Positions 1 to 8,673 are shown, counted from the first letter of the stretch. The stretch: DNA of 64,000 bases from Photobacterium halotolerans DSM 18316 (GCF_000425165.1 NZ_AULG01000027.1:1-64000); one strand, 5' to 3'. The notes: generated by a model not told the origin, from the sequence alone. A program made the numbers and translations.

Positions 1-277
1 ACTTCTTGACGGTCTGAGGTTCGAACGTGCCATTACGGTCTCTCGGCGTTTCCAGTTCAAATTCACCTGACGATGTTTTGACCGTCTTTCTGGAGGTGCC
101 ATTCTTGCGGTTGGCAGAAGTTTCATTCGTCAGGTGCTCGTCCAGCTCTGCTCCCAATGCGGCTTCGGTGATCTGCTTGATCAGTGGCGTGAGCAGGCCA
201 TCCTTGCCATTGAGGTTTTGCCCGGACTGCAGCGCTTTGGCGAATGCCTGGATATCAATTTCGTATTTATCAGCCAT
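1..277 (-). mobile_element. IS256-family transposase, N-terminal part (cut by window edge)
   Basis: The minus strand from the ATG at 277 stays open for 92 codons to the window edge, starting MADKYEIDIQAFAKAL and continuing with an LTPLIKQITEAAL stretch, an ELDEHL motif and a short ETPRDRNGTF segment. This series is typical of the N-terminal part of IS256-family (Mutator-like) DDE transposases, whose catalytic domain would lie beyond the edge. A GGGAGAGA ribosome binding site sits about 6 bases before the ATG. The outer end of the element is probably near 335, where the minus strand reads GGTAGTGTTCAAAG. Family placement is from remembered motifs; the other IS end and any target duplication are not visible. 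Confidence 0.85.
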
Positions 278-494
278 GATGTGTCTCTCCCGTTTTTAGG
301 AAGTGTAGGAAAAGACACAAAACTTTGAACACTACCTTTTGAACTGCTTCATGAGCTTGAAGCTCAGTTCGTGATGCTCCCTGCTGCGTAGTCTCATCGT
401 TGGTTGACGAACAGCCAATATCCAGAAGATCGTTATCTTCAAACCAAGCTGTTTGTTGATCACTTCCGTTCAACACAACACCTATGGGTTTCAT
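270..494 (-). pseudogene. Small unrecognised gene interrupted by the IS end
   Basis: An ORF opens at the ATG at 494 (MKPIGVVLNGSDQQTAW...) with a strong GGGGAGG ribosome binding site 7 bases upstream. About 53 residues later it runs into the presumed IS terminal sequence near 335 and ends inside the IS at 270, so its last 20 or so residues (VLCLFLHFLKTGETHHG) are IS-derived. The native part is polar, without membrane segments, and I do not recognise its family. It is divergent from the gene at 660. The good ribosome binding site suggests a real gene that lost its C-terminus; how much was lost is unknown because the other flank of the IS is outside the window. Confidence 0.5.
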
Positions 495-659
495 TGTGTA
501 ACCTCCCCTAATTAGTTGCACGCATAGTTAGAGTTACGGAAACAGCCCTATCCCCCAACCAATCTCTCTATAAACACCACATTTCGCCCAGCACCGAAGT
601 ATCCTTTTTTCACCACGCTATATTGAACCCGACACATTGACATTCAGAAGGATAAAACA

Positions 660-968
660 ATGATCGCGGTTCTTTTTGAAGCGACAGCCGTGCCTGAAAA
701 GCAGGCTCGGTATTTCGAGCTGGCTGAACAGTTAAAGCCGTTGCTGAGCAGCCATGCTGAGGGGTTTATTTCTGTTGAGCGCTTTCAAAGCCTGACCCAT
801 CCAGAAAAATTTCTCTCGCTGTCATGGTGGGAGAACGAGGAGGCCATTTTGCAATGGAAGCACAACATGCTGCACCGATCGGCTCAGCAGGAAGGAAAGG
901 CAGCCATTTTCTCTTTTTATCAGATTCAGGTGCTCAGCCTGGTCAGAGAATACTCATCATCCCAGTAA
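660..968 (+). CDS. Antibiotic biosynthesis monooxygenase (ABM) domain protein
   Basis: This 102-residue protein has the length and pattern of a single ferredoxin-like ABM domain: an N-terminal strand (MIAVLFEATA), a long helix (EKQARYFELAEQL), a strand around GFISVERFQS, then LSLSWWENEEAILQWKHNMLHR, the usual WW/W...H segment of the family. Members range from quinol monooxygenases to haem-degrading enzymes and many of unknown role. The specific substrate cannot be read from the sequence. AGAAGGA lies 9 bases before the ATG. It is first in a three-gene run with an ACT-domain protein (22 bases downstream) and an ArsR-type regulator, so it probably shares their transcript. Confidence 0.8.
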   Translation: MIAVLFEATAVPEKQARYFELAEQLKPLLSSHAEGFISVERFQSLTHPEKFLSLSWWENEEAILQWKHNMLHRSAQQEGKAAIFSFYQIQVLSLVREYSSSQ

Positions 969-990
969 GCTAAACAAGGAAGCTATCGCT

Positions 991-1374
991 ATGTATGACG
1001 TTCATGTCGTTCTAAAAAATCTGCCCGGAGAGCTTGCACGATTAGGCGAGACACTCGGTGCGAATCACATTGGCTTAGAAGGTGGCGGCGTCTTTTCCGT
1101 CAACCAGCAAAGTCACGCTCACTTTTTGGTGGAAGATGGCGAAAAAGCCAGAGCGGTACTCATCGAACAGGGTTTTGAGATCATCAATATCTGCAGGCCG
1201 CTGATTCGGAAACTCAGGCAGGAACAGCCGGGCGAATTAGGGGCCATTGCCAGAGTGCTGGCTGATAGTGGCGTCAACATCATCACCCAATACAGCGACC
1301 ATGCAAACCGTTTGATCCTCATCACTGATGACTATAAGGTTGCAGAAACAGTAACCCGTCACTGGATGGTCTGA
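991..1374 (+). CDS. Tandem ACT-domain protein
   Basis: The 127 residues divide into two ACT-like halves. The first (1-65) begins YDVHVVLKNLPGELARLGETL with the G-E-L-A-R turn that starts ACT helix 1. The second (from about 72) contains EQPGELGAIARVLADSGVNI, the most recognisable ACT motif, and ends RLILITDDY. ACT domains bind amino acids or other small ligands and regulate enzymes or transcription; there is no catalytic domain here, so a stand-alone ligand sensor is the likely role. It lies between an ABM-domain gene (22 bases upstream) and an ArsR-type regulator whose start codon comes 2 bases after its stop, pointing to one operon. The ligand is unknown. Confidence 0.8.
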   Translation: MYDVHVVLKNLPGELARLGETLGANHIGLEGGGVFSVNQQSHAHFLVEDGEKARAVLIEQGFEIINICRPLIRKLRQEQPGELGAIARVLADSGVNIITQYSDHANRLILITDDYKVAETVTRHWMV

Positions 1375-1376
1375 TT

Positions 1377-2081
1377 GTGAAGCCTCACCCGCAAGTCCCG
1401 CAGGAACACGAAGAATTTCAACAAGAATTATCCATGGCAGCCCTTGCGGCTGCTATGTCTGATGCGTCTCGGATGAAAATTCTTTGTGCGCTGATGGATG
1501 GCCGCGCCTGGACGGCCACTGAATTAAGCGCGGTATCCGATATCGCCCCGTCCACCACCAGTGCGCACTTGTCACGGTTGCTAAAAGCCAATCTCGTCAC
1601 TTGTTTATCGCAAGGGCGTCACCGTTATTTTCGCCTCTACAGTGCCAGTATTGCCGCCTTGCTTGAAAATATGATGGGGGGTTCGTTTGGCGCGATGCAG
1701 CCACCAAAAACACGGGTGCCGGCCGAGTTGCAACGGGCACGAACCTGCTACGACCATCTGGCAGGCGAAATCGCCGTCGGTATTTACGATTACCTTTTCG
1801 CGAATGCATGGATTACCAGCGACGGCAATGCGTTAACTCCTTTAGGTAAGGCGCAGTTCAGTCAATTAGGTGTCATGCTCGATGCAAAGACCAAACGTAA
1901 AAAGTGCTGTGCATGCTTAGACTGGAGTGAGCGAAAATTTCACCTTGGCGGCCATGCCGGGGCGGCACTTTTTCAGTGCTTTGAGCAGCAAGGATGGATA
2001 GAAAAAGTGCCGGGATACAGGGAAGTTACAGTGACAGCAAAAGGCCAGGCGGCTTTCAGCCAGTATTTTGGCTTGGCTTAG
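1377..2081 (+). CDS. ArsR-type winged-helix regulator with long C-terminal domain
   Basis: Translation starts at a GTG 2 bases after the stop of the ACT-domain gene. Residues about 15-95 form an ArsR-like winged helix: SMAALAAAMSDASRMKILCALMDG, then TATELSAVSDIAPSTTSAHLSRLLKANLV as recognition helix and wing. The remaining 130 residues are a second domain with KCCACLDWSERKFHLGGHAGAAL, a Cys/His-containing signature found in a subset of ArsR-like proteins. CC-x-C and the His residues could bind a metal or sense redox state, but that is inference. At 234 residues it is twice the length of a classical ArsR. It probably regulates its own operon. Confidence 0.82.
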   Translation: MKPHPQVPQEHEEFQQELSMAALAAAMSDASRMKILCALMDGRAWTATELSAVSDIAPSTTSAHLSRLLKANLVTCLSQGRHRYFRLYSASIAALLENMMGGSFGAMQPPKTRVPAELQRARTCYDHLAGEIAVGIYDYLFANAWITSDGNALTPLGKAQFSQLGVMLDAKTKRKKCCACLDWSERKFHLGGHAGAALFQCFEQQGWIEKVPGYREVTVTAKGQAAFSQYFGLA

Positions 2082-2133
2082 CGCGAAATAAATCACCGGC
2101 AAGCAGACCTCTGAGCGACCATATTGATCTGAC

Positions 2134-2163
2134 AAAAAAACGCTGCAGGTTGCCCCGCAGCGC
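2134..2163 (-). terminator. Rho-independent terminator of the porin gene
   Basis: On the minus strand CGCTGC...GCAGCG (6 bp stem, 10-base loop) is followed by seven T. It lies 21 bases after the porin stop codon. On the plus strand it also closes the ArsR operon, though without a U-tract there. Confidence 0.85.
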
Positions 2164-2183
2164 TGTGTTGATCGGTATTGCTG

Positions 2184-3194
2184 TTACAGGTAGTAACGCA
2201 TACCGATAATCCACATGTCATCTTCTTCAACGTTGATATCGTTACCCAGATCAAACTGGTAACCACCGAAGCCGACGAAAGTTGGCGTGAAGTTATATTC
2301 CGCCTGCAGCGCCATCTGGCTGAAGATGGTGTCGCTGTTCTTATCATCTTCAACAGATTCGTAGTTCAGGCTCAGGTTCAGGCTGCTGGGCAGGGCGTAA
2401 GCCAGCAGGCCTTCAATCGCCACCGACTCTTCCAGACCCTGGTTCATGTAATCGTTCATTGCATACACCACAGCCACGTACAGGCCGTCACCGTAGGTGC
2501 CGTAATTGGCACTGAACATGTGTGAGCGCGCGGTTTCATCGAAAGTACCTACCTGAACATCACCTGTGTTATAGGCATAGTTCAGGCCAACGCCCATGAT
2601 CGAGTAGTTCAGTGCAATCTGGAAGCGATCATCATAGTCTGCGGGAGTACCAGCAAATTCCTCACCCTCCGTAGCCCCCTGCCAGCCCAGGCCGAAAGAC
2701 ACCACGCCGGCATCATTCAAGTTGAGGCTGTTACGGTAGGAGATCATGCGCTCGGCACGGGCTGTACCCAGCGGGCCTTGATCGTCGTACAGGAAGTCGT
2801 TCGCAAACGCGATGGGTAAATCGGCGATCCCTGCACCATCATAGTAAGGTGACCACTGCGTACCCACCACGCCGCGACCATAAGCATTGTGTGAGACACC
2901 AATGTAGCCCAGACGGGTAGAGAAGGTCTCTTCATCACCTTCCAGGTAATTCAGCGCCCACTCGCCTGTTGCATCAGCGGTGTAGCCGTTACCTATATCC
3001 TGTGTCGCATTGATATTGATACGCGGCGACACTTGCTGTACTTCCGTTTCGCCCTGTTCGGAGCCGCCAAGACCCACAGAAACATGACCACCGACAGAGA
3101 AGGTAGTGTCACCTTCGTTGTATAACTCAACCGCGACGGCCTGAGATCCATAAAATGCAGCTGCCACTGCAATTGCCAAGTGCTTTTTATCCAT
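2184..3194 (-). CDS. Gram-negative porin (outer-membrane beta-barrel)
   Basis: The product is a 336-residue outer-membrane porin of the general trimeric type. A signal peptide (MDKKHLAIAVAAAFYGSQAVA) is followed by mature VELYNEGDTTFSVGGHVSVGL, the standard first strand, then alternating aromatic/polar strands throughout, such as RININATQDIGNGYTADATGEW and VGTQWSPYYDGAG. The mature protein is acidic with many Asp/Glu/Gly loops, as in marine porins. I chose the ATG at 3194 because GGAAAG lies 7 bases upstream; the ATG at 3200 is the alternative. The C-terminus is RYYL rather than the usual terminal Phe. It is monocistronic with its own terminator; solute specificity cannot be judged. Confidence 0.88.
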   Translation of the reverse strand: MDKKHLAIAVAAAFYGSQAVAVELYNEGDTTFSVGGHVSVGLGGSEQGETEVQQVSPRININATQDIGNGYTADATGEWALNYLEGDEETFSTRLGYIGVSHNAYGRGVVGTQWSPYYDGAGIADLPIAFANDFLYDDQGPLGTARAERMISYRNSLNLNDAGVVSFGLGWQGATEGEEFAGTPADYDDRFQIALNYSIMGVGLNYAYNTGDVQVGTFDETARSHMFSANYGTYGDGLYVAVVYAMNDYMNQGLEESVAIEGLLAYALPSSLNLSLNYESVEDDKNSDTIFSQMALQAEYNFTPTFVGFGGYQFDLGNDINVEEDDMWIIGMRYYL

Positions 3195-3200
3195 AATCAT

Positions 3201-3595
3201 CTTTCCATCTTTTGTTGTGTTCTTATGCGCCGATACACAGCGTTATGACAAAAATGTGAACATTTGAAACGAGCATTGAAAGCGTAGTTAAGGAATGACA
3301 TAAATACATAAAATAACGACAACAAATTTGTTCAAAACTTGTGTTATATCCCATTCGCGACAGGCATGCGGCATAAGTATGCTTTGAACGCATTATTGAA
3401 CAGATGCCATAGCAAAAGGTTGAGCATAATTTGGGGTCTATTCCGGCTTTAAAACGGCATGGCTGGATGAGCCGGTGTATTACACATCATGATGGCGTTT
3501 TTGTGCTTGGCGAGTGAGAAGTGTGTGGCTTATGTGAGGGTTAGACGAAAAAGCCTCTGTCGTTACACCTTGGATGACGGATAAAAGGCGAGAGT
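3201..3595. other. Porin upstream region, no gene seen
   Basis: The first 160 bases (3201-3360) are AT-rich and would hold the porin promoter and its regulator sites on the minus strand; I see no unmistakable -35/-10 pair. The rest (3361-3595) has mixed composition with no ORF that has a credible ribosome binding site. Confidence 0.6.
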
Positions 3596-3634
3596 GCAAA
3601 AATCCCAGTCCGCCATGGATCTGAACAGACTGGG
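3596..3634 (-). terminator. Rho-independent terminator after the small membrane protein gene
   Basis: Minus-strand CCCAGTC pairs with GACTGGG across a 17-base loop and is followed by ATTTTTG. It lies 33 bases downstream of the stop of the 84-residue membrane protein gene. Confidence 0.7.
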
Positions 3635-3667
3635 AACAGCGTTTTGGCGATGCTTCACAATCCTTTG

Positions 3668-3922
3668 TTATCGTTTACCCAGAAAATTGAGCAGAAATTT
3701 CACTGCGCCCAGAAAAAAGGGAATTGCCAGCAGGCCCGAACCGATGGAGATCGCCAGATAGGTATAGTCGGTGCTGGCTGACGAAAATTCAAAAGAAGCG
3801 GTAAAGTAATAAAATGCCTGCAGGCAAAAGAAAAAGCAGCCGATGGTTGCAATCGTTATACCCAGTAAGCTTTTGATCTTAGACCATAAAAACTCATTAT
3901 TTGCCATGTTGTTGTCGTGCAT
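3668..3922 (-). CDS. Small two-TM membrane protein, function unknown
   Basis: This 84-residue protein has two hydrophobic segments, about residues 19-39 (GITIATIGCFFFCLQAFYYF) and 52-78 (YLAISIGSGLLAIPFFLGAVKFLL), joined by a short polar loop (ASFEFSSASTDYT), and ends in basic LGKR. It is most likely an inner-membrane protein. GAAGAGAG lies about 9 bases before the ATG at 3922; a second ATG five codons in has no comparable site. It has its own terminator and is divergent from the BCCT transporter. I do not recognise the family. Confidence 0.65.
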   Translation of the reverse strand: MHDNNMANNEFLWSKIKSLLGITIATIGCFFFCLQAFYYFTASFEFSSASTDYTYLAISIGSGLLAIPFFLGAVKFLLNFLGKR

Positions 3923-4188
3923 CCGGTACTCTCTTCAAGATCCAAAGCCAAATAGGCCTACCCGGATGATCTCAAACTCGCCCGTGCAAGTGCCGGTATC
4001 CTGAGGTCACCCGGATGTCAGGCGCTTCTCTCATAATGCGGATGTTTTCCTGTCAGATTAAATCGGCGACTGGCGTCTCATTATCGAACATGCCGGGTAA
4101 TGTCTTGTCTGAACAGGACAATTCACTCAGAAGCATGCCGTTGCGTATGCCATACTTGGGAGCAAGGTTTGGATCAAGGAGCGAGACT

Positions 4189-6261
4189 ATGTCAGCAGAA
4201 AAACCGTCAGAAGAAAAAACGCAACGCAGTTCAACTATCCTGATTCCTGTCTTTATCCCCGCCGTGGCGGTGATTTTACTGATGGTGATAGGCACCATCA
4301 GTAATCCGACTCTGGCCGGAAAAGTCTTTTCAGAGACCCTCAGTTACGTTACCCAGAGTTTTGGCTGGTTTTATATGCTGTCGGTGGCGATCTTTCTGTT
4401 TTTTATCGTCACAGTGGCATTGACCAAATGGGGAGAGATCAAACTCGGCCCGGATCACGCCGAGCCGGAATACAGCTTTCCGTCCTGGTTTGCCATGCTG
4501 TTTTCAGCCGGTTACGGGATTGCCCTGCTGTTCTTTGGCGTCGCCGAACCTGTGCTGCACTATGCCTCGCCGCCTGATGGCCCGGCCATGACAGTCGATG
4601 CCGCCAGACAGGCGATGCAAATTGCCTTTTTTCACTGGGGATTTCACATCTGGGCCATTTATGGCCTGGTCGGACTGACGCTGGCCTATTTCGCCTTTCG
4701 GCACGGCCTGCCGTTATCGATGCGCTCGACACTGTATCCGCTCATCGGCGAAAAAATCCATGGCCCGATTGGCCATACCGTGGATATCTTTGCCATTCTC
4801 GGCACCCTGTTCGGGATTGCGACCACGCTGGGTTTGTCGGTGGCACAGATCAATGCCGGGCTCAATTATCTCTGGCCATCGATACCGGTAAATACCACAG
4901 TGCAAATTATTGCGATTGTGGTGATCACCGCACTGGCGATTTTTTCTGTGGTCGCCGGGATGGATAAAGGGGTCAAACGCCTGTCGATTCTCAACATGGT
5001 GCTGGCTATCTCCCTGATGTTGTTTGTGTTTGCCGTCGGACCCACCGTCTTTATTCTCAATACTTTCATGCAAAACACCGGCAGCTATTTAAGCAATATT
5101 GTCGAGCGGACCTTTAACTTGCAGGCCTATACCGCCAGCGACTGGATTGGTAACTGGACGCTGTTTATCTTCGGCTGGACCATTGCCTGGGCCCCGTTTG
5201 TCGGCCTGTTCGTAGCAAAAATCAGCCGCGGCCGGACCATCCGCCAGTTCGTGGTCGGGGTAATGGTGGTACCGACCATCTTCACTTTCCTGTGGTTTTC
5301 CGTATTCGGTGATACCGCACTTCATATGATCATGGTTGAGGGCTACACCCAGCTGATTGAGGAAGTGCAGGCCGATCAGGCGATTGCGCTGTTTAAACTG
5401 CTGGAACAGTTGCCGCTCACCTCGATCGTGTCCTTTATTACCGTTTTCTTGATCGTCACCTTTTTCGTTACCTCGTCGGACTCCGGCTCGCTGGTTATCG
5501 ACTCGCTGGCCTCTGGCGGTGTCGCCCATACACCGGCCTGGCAACGGGTGTTCTGGGCCTCAATGGAAGGGCTGGTAGCGGCAGTACTGCTGCTTGCCGG
5601 TGGCCTCAGTGCCCTGCAAACGGCGTCGATTGTCAGTGCCCTGCCCTTTGCGATCATCATGCTGATCGCGGCCGTTGGTATGTGGCGGGCGCTGGTGATT
5701 GAAACCCACCACAGCCAGAGCCTGGAGCAGCACGTGCAATCCCGATCGCGCCAGAGCGGCGGGAAAACCGGCCCGGGTTACTGGAAAAAACGCCTGGCCA
5801 ACATTGTCGATTTCCCGGGACGCGAAGAAGTCTCCGGTTTTATTCAGAAGACGGTCTACCCAAGCATGGAAAAAGTAGAGCAAGAGCTTGAACAGCAAGG
5901 CTGGGTGGCCGAAGTGGTTTACGATGAAGAGCAAGGCAGAGCCAAATTCGAGGTATATCAGGAAGGTAAGCTGGAATTTCTCTACGAAGTCAGACTGCGG
6001 GGTTACCTTATGCCTGATTTTGCCTTCCCGGAAACCGACCATGACCCGGAAAATCCTGAGCATTATTACCGGGCGGAAGTCTTCCTGCGCCGCGGTGGCC
6101 GGGCTTATGATGTTTACGGCTATGAACAGCAGGACATTATTTCCGACATCCTGGATCAGTTCGAAAACTACCTGCACTTCTTGCATGTGTCGCCCGGCAT
6201 CCTGCCGTGGAACATGGAAGAAGAGGAAAACGACGATCAGCAGCAGCAGGCGAAAGAGTAA
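4189..6261 (+). CDS. BCCT-family choline/betaine-type transporter
   Basis: A 690-residue secondary transporter for quaternary ammonium compounds, most like high-affinity choline transporters of the BetT kind. Family signatures include FSAGYGIALLFFGVAEP at about 105-121 (substrate and Na+ region of TM3) and WTIAWAPFVGLFVAKISRGR with the Trp residues of the TM8 aromatic box. Twelve hydrophobic segments are followed by a soluble C-terminal domain of about 170 residues ending in an acidic/Gln-rich tail; such long tails in BetT relatives are linked to osmosensing. The reading frame is open from 4015, but AAGGAG is placed 8 bases before the ATG at 4189. Choline as substrate and a role in osmoprotection are inferences; no betAB genes are nearby. 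Confidence 0.9.
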   Translation: MSAEKPSEEKTQRSSTILIPVFIPAVAVILLMVIGTISNPTLAGKVFSETLSYVTQSFGWFYMLSVAIFLFFIVTVALTKWGEIKLGPDHAEPEYSFPSWFAMLFSAGYGIALLFFGVAEPVLHYASPPDGPAMTVDAARQAMQIAFFHWGFHIWAIYGLVGLTLAYFAFRHGLPLSMRSTLYPLIGEKIHGPIGHTVDIFAILGTLFGIATTLGLSVAQINAGLNYLWPSIPVNTTVQIIAIVVITALAIFSVVAGMDKGVKRLSILNMVLAISLMLFVFAVGPTVFILNTFMQNTGSYLSNIVERTFNLQAYTASDWIGNWTLFIFGWTIAWAPFVGLFVAKISRGRTIRQFVVGVMVVPTIFTFLWFSVFGDTALHMIMVEGYTQLIEEVQADQAIALFKLLEQLPLTSIVSFITVFLIVTFFVTSSDSGSLVIDSLASGGVAHTPAWQRVFWASMEGLVAAVLLLAGGLSALQTASIVSALPFAIIMLIAAVGMWRALVIETHHSQSLEQHVQSRSRQSGGKTGPGYWKKRLANIVDFPGREEVSGFIQKTVYPSMEKVEQELEQQGWVAEVVYDEEQGRAKFEVYQEGKLEFLYEVRLRGYLMPDFAFPETDHDPENPEHYYRAEVFLRRGGRAYDVYGYEQQDIISDILDQFENYLHFLHVSPGILPWNMEEEENDDQQQQAKE

Positions 6262-6266
6262 TCAAG

Positions 6267-6291
6267 GCCGCCCTCTCGCTGCGAGGGCGGC
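6267..6291. terminator. Hairpin between convergent genes
   Basis: GCCGCCCTC and GAGGGCGGC form a 9-bp stem with a 7-base loop between the stops of the BCCT gene and the convergent PNPOx-like gene. The T-tracts are poor on both sides, so its efficiency is uncertain. Confidence 0.65.
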
Positions 6292-6296
6292 TTAGC

Positions 6297-6953
6297 TTAA
6301 CTTTCCCAGCGCTTCCCGTAGGCCGCGCGGTAATCCGGCGTCGGGATCGCTTCGTGCAAACCCGCCGTTGCTTTGAGCGGGCCAACCACAGTGCGATACG
6401 GAATAAAACCCGCCCAGACCGGCAAATCCTGATCCGCCGGATCGTCACTCACGTCTTTATTGCTGATTTTCACCGAGGCCTCGTTAAGCGGCATCCGCAG
6501 CACAGTGGTCGCCGCCAGCTCCTTGCTGTTACTCAGCCGGATCTCCTGCGTCCGTCCGGGGGCGATCTGCTCAACAAAGTGGTTCAGCACCTGGTCTTTT
6601 TCAGCGCTGTCCTCAATCACCTCAAACTGGCCGAACACCACAGCCGAGCGGTAATGGGCGCTGTGATTAAACGCCGACCGCGCCAGCACCCAGCCATCGA
6701 ACAGAGTGAAGGTTAAACAGGTTTGCACCTCCTGCCTGAGCTTGCGCAGCAAACGGCTGTTGTTGGCGCCGTGAATATAGACAAAATCCCCCACCCGCCA
6801 AGCCAGCATAGGGATCACCACAGGCCCGTGCGCTTCCTGAATCGCCACATGCGCCACCAGGCTTTCATCGATGATCTGATACAAGGCTTCCTGTTCAAAC
6901 ACCGCCTTGTGGGCACCTTTCTTAATGTCGGTTCTTTTGCTTGTCGATAACAT
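6297..6953 (-). CDS. PNPOx-like (FMN-binding split-barrel) protein
   Basis: A 218-residue protein of the pyridoxamine-5'-phosphate-oxidase-like split-barrel group, closest in pattern to the family sometimes called nitroimidazole-resistance or flavin-nucleotide-binding proteins. It shows HVAIQEAHGPVVIPMLAWRVGDFVYIHGANNSRLLRKL (strands 2-4), CLTFTLFDGWVLARSAFNHSAHYRSAVVFG, and the C-terminal WAGFIPYRTVVGPL segment. These proteins usually bind FMN or a related cofactor; the substrate is unknown. I chose the ATG at 6953 (MLSTSKRTDIKKG) because a GGGAC site lies 6 bases upstream; an ATG six codons earlier is possible. The MFS exporter gene ends 98 bases upstream on the same strand, so co-transcription is possible. 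Confidence 0.8.
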   Translation of the reverse strand: MLSTSKRTDIKKGAHKAVFEQEALYQIIDESLVAHVAIQEAHGPVVIPMLAWRVGDFVYIHGANNSRLLRKLRQEVQTCLTFTLFDGWVLARSAFNHSAHYRSAVVFGQFEVIEDSAEKDQVLNHFVEQIAPGRTQEIRLSNSKELAATTVLRMPLNEASVKISNKDVSDDPADQDLPVWAGFIPYRTVVGPLKATAGLHEAIPTPDYRAAYGKRWES

Positions 6954-7051
6954 AACTGTCCCTGATTTCACTGCATCTCAAATAACCCTGAAAAGATACC
7001 GGCAAACCGGTATGATTTTCAGAGCCAGTTTTAAGCAAATGACAGGTCCAG

Positions 7052-8584
7052 TTATACCTGGACAGGACTGACTGTTCGGCGTCTTCGCAGCTTCAGCACA
7101 GCCATGACCGACACGCCTGCGGCGATGATCAGCAGCAGGCCGTTGGTAGTCAGAAAGGCAATCTTGAGCATCTCAGTCACCTGGCTCATCAGAATTGATG
7201 CTTTGTCATCCGTCCACTCAGCGATCAGAGTGGATGCATTGCCGGACGCCATGGCCGTCACCCAATCACCCTGATCTGCGGTGGTATAATCAGTCAGCTG
7301 TTCAGCCACCAGAGTCGTCAGCGCAGAACTGATAAAAGAGCCGTACAAGGCCACGGCAATTGCCTCGCTGCCCAAACGAAAGGTGTTGAGCAGCCCCGCG
7401 GCCATACCGATATCGCCCGGCTCGACACAGCTTAACGCTTCGCCGTCGACCAGCCCTGCTGACAAACCCATGCCTGTTCCCACCACAAACAGGCAGCTAC
7501 CAGACACCCAAACAGCTTGCATCGTTTCAACACCAAGCAGTAATCCGCCGGCACCGGCCAGCATGCATACAAGGCTCAGGTACATCAGAAAAGAAGAAGG
7601 GACGCCCTTGGCCGCTAAACGGCCCGCAATCAGAGGAAACAACAACACAGGCAGGGTCAGACACAGCATCATCAAACCTGCCGCAGATGCCGGCATCTGC
7701 ATAGCGCCGGTAAGATAAGTGGGGAAGTAAGTCAACAGGGTGACAAAGGTAAAGCTTGCGACCACGGGCACCAAAATGTATCCCATAAAGCGGTTATTAC
7801 TGAGCAGGGACACGCTAAGCACTGGATTTGCCACCCTTCTGATGTGCCGGACAAACACAAGGAACAACAACAACGAGCCAGAGGCACACAGCAGGCTGAG
7901 AGTGCTGCTCCAGCCCCAGTCATAGCCTTTTGACAGTGTCAGCATCAGCAAAAACATGCTGCTGATAAACAGGCCGCTCCCGATAATATCAATCTCGCTG
8001 ACAGGCCTGTCTGTCACTCTGTCATCGGGCAGCTTAATCGTGAGGCACAGGACGAAAATCAGCACCACGGCATGCAGAATGAAGATCGCCTGCCAGCCTG
8101 ACAACGCCAGCAAGATACCGGACATTGTCGGGCCCAAAGTGATCCCCAACCCAGCCGTCGTGCCAAATAATGCAAACGCCTGAGTGCGCTGCTTGCCGTC
8201 AAACACATCAATGAAAAGCGCACTGCCGCAGGAAAAAATGGCCGCACCGCCCACGCCGGCTATGGCCCGGAAAATATCCAGCCACAGGATATCCGTTGCC
8301 CATGCCGACCCGGCAGACGCCAGCGCATAAAGGCAAGCGCCGGTGACAAAGGAGCGTTTCCGGCCAAACACATCTGAAATTTTCCCCCACATCAGAGTAA
8401 AACAGGCAAACGTCAGGTTAAACGCATTCACTACCCACTGTAAGCTGGCAACATCCGAATTCATGTCGGTGCTGATATAGGGCAAAGCGATAGCAGTACC
8501 TGAAATTGAACTGGGCACCACAAAAACCGCCAACAGCACAGCTAACAAAATGTATTTCTTGTTCGATAAACTGACTTCACTCAT
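7052..8584 (-). CDS. DHA2-type MFS drug exporter
   Basis: A 510-residue major facilitator superfamily protein with about 14 hydrophobic segments, the layout of the DHA2 (EmrB/QacA) drug:H+ antiporters. Motif A is seen as WGKISDVFGRKRSF between TM2 and TM3, and the motif C region appears as GLGITLGPTMSGIL in TM5. The N-terminus (KKYILLAVLLAVFVVPSSISGTAIALPYIS) carries the typical TM1. It is divergent from an ArsR-type repressor gene across 201 bases containing several palindromes, a layout typical of efflux pumps controlled by a local regulator. The exported compound is unknown, and no membrane-fusion partner is encoded beside it. Confidence 0.88.
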   Translation of the reverse strand: MSEVSLSNKKYILLAVLLAVFVVPSSISGTAIALPYISTDMNSDVASLQWVVNAFNLTFACFTLMWGKISDVFGRKRSFVTGACLYALASAGSAWATDILWLDIFRAIAGVGGAAIFSCGSALFIDVFDGKQRTQAFALFGTTAGLGITLGPTMSGILLALSGWQAIFILHAVVLIFVLCLTIKLPDDRVTDRPVSEIDIIGSGLFISSMFLLMLTLSKGYDWGWSSTLSLLCASGSLLLFLVFVRHIRRVANPVLSVSLLSNNRFMGYILVPVVASFTFVTLLTYFPTYLTGAMQMPASAAGLMMLCLTLPVLLFPLIAGRLAAKGVPSSFLMYLSLVCMLAGAGGLLLGVETMQAVWVSGSCLFVVGTGMGLSAGLVDGEALSCVEPGDIGMAAGLLNTFRLGSEAIAVALYGSFISSALTTLVAEQLTDYTTADQGDWVTAMASGNASTLIAEWTDDKASILMSQVTEMLKIAFLTTNGLLLIIAAGVSVMAVLKLRRRRTVSPVQV

Positions 8585-8659
8585 GTTGATCCTTTAGATT
8601 GCTGACTCTTTAACACTTTTCTTTGCAGATTAACGTCATCCATGACTTCACCTGCGGTT

Positions 8660-8673
8660 ACCATTACAATGGT
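8660..8673. promoter_or_regulatory. Candidate operator palindrome 1 in the MFS/ArsR intergenic
   Basis: ACCATT-AC-AATGGT is a perfect 6+2+6 palindrome 75 bases upstream of the exporter start. It lies in the divergent promoter region and may be bound by the neighbouring regulator; this is inference from symmetry and position only. Confidence 0.35.
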
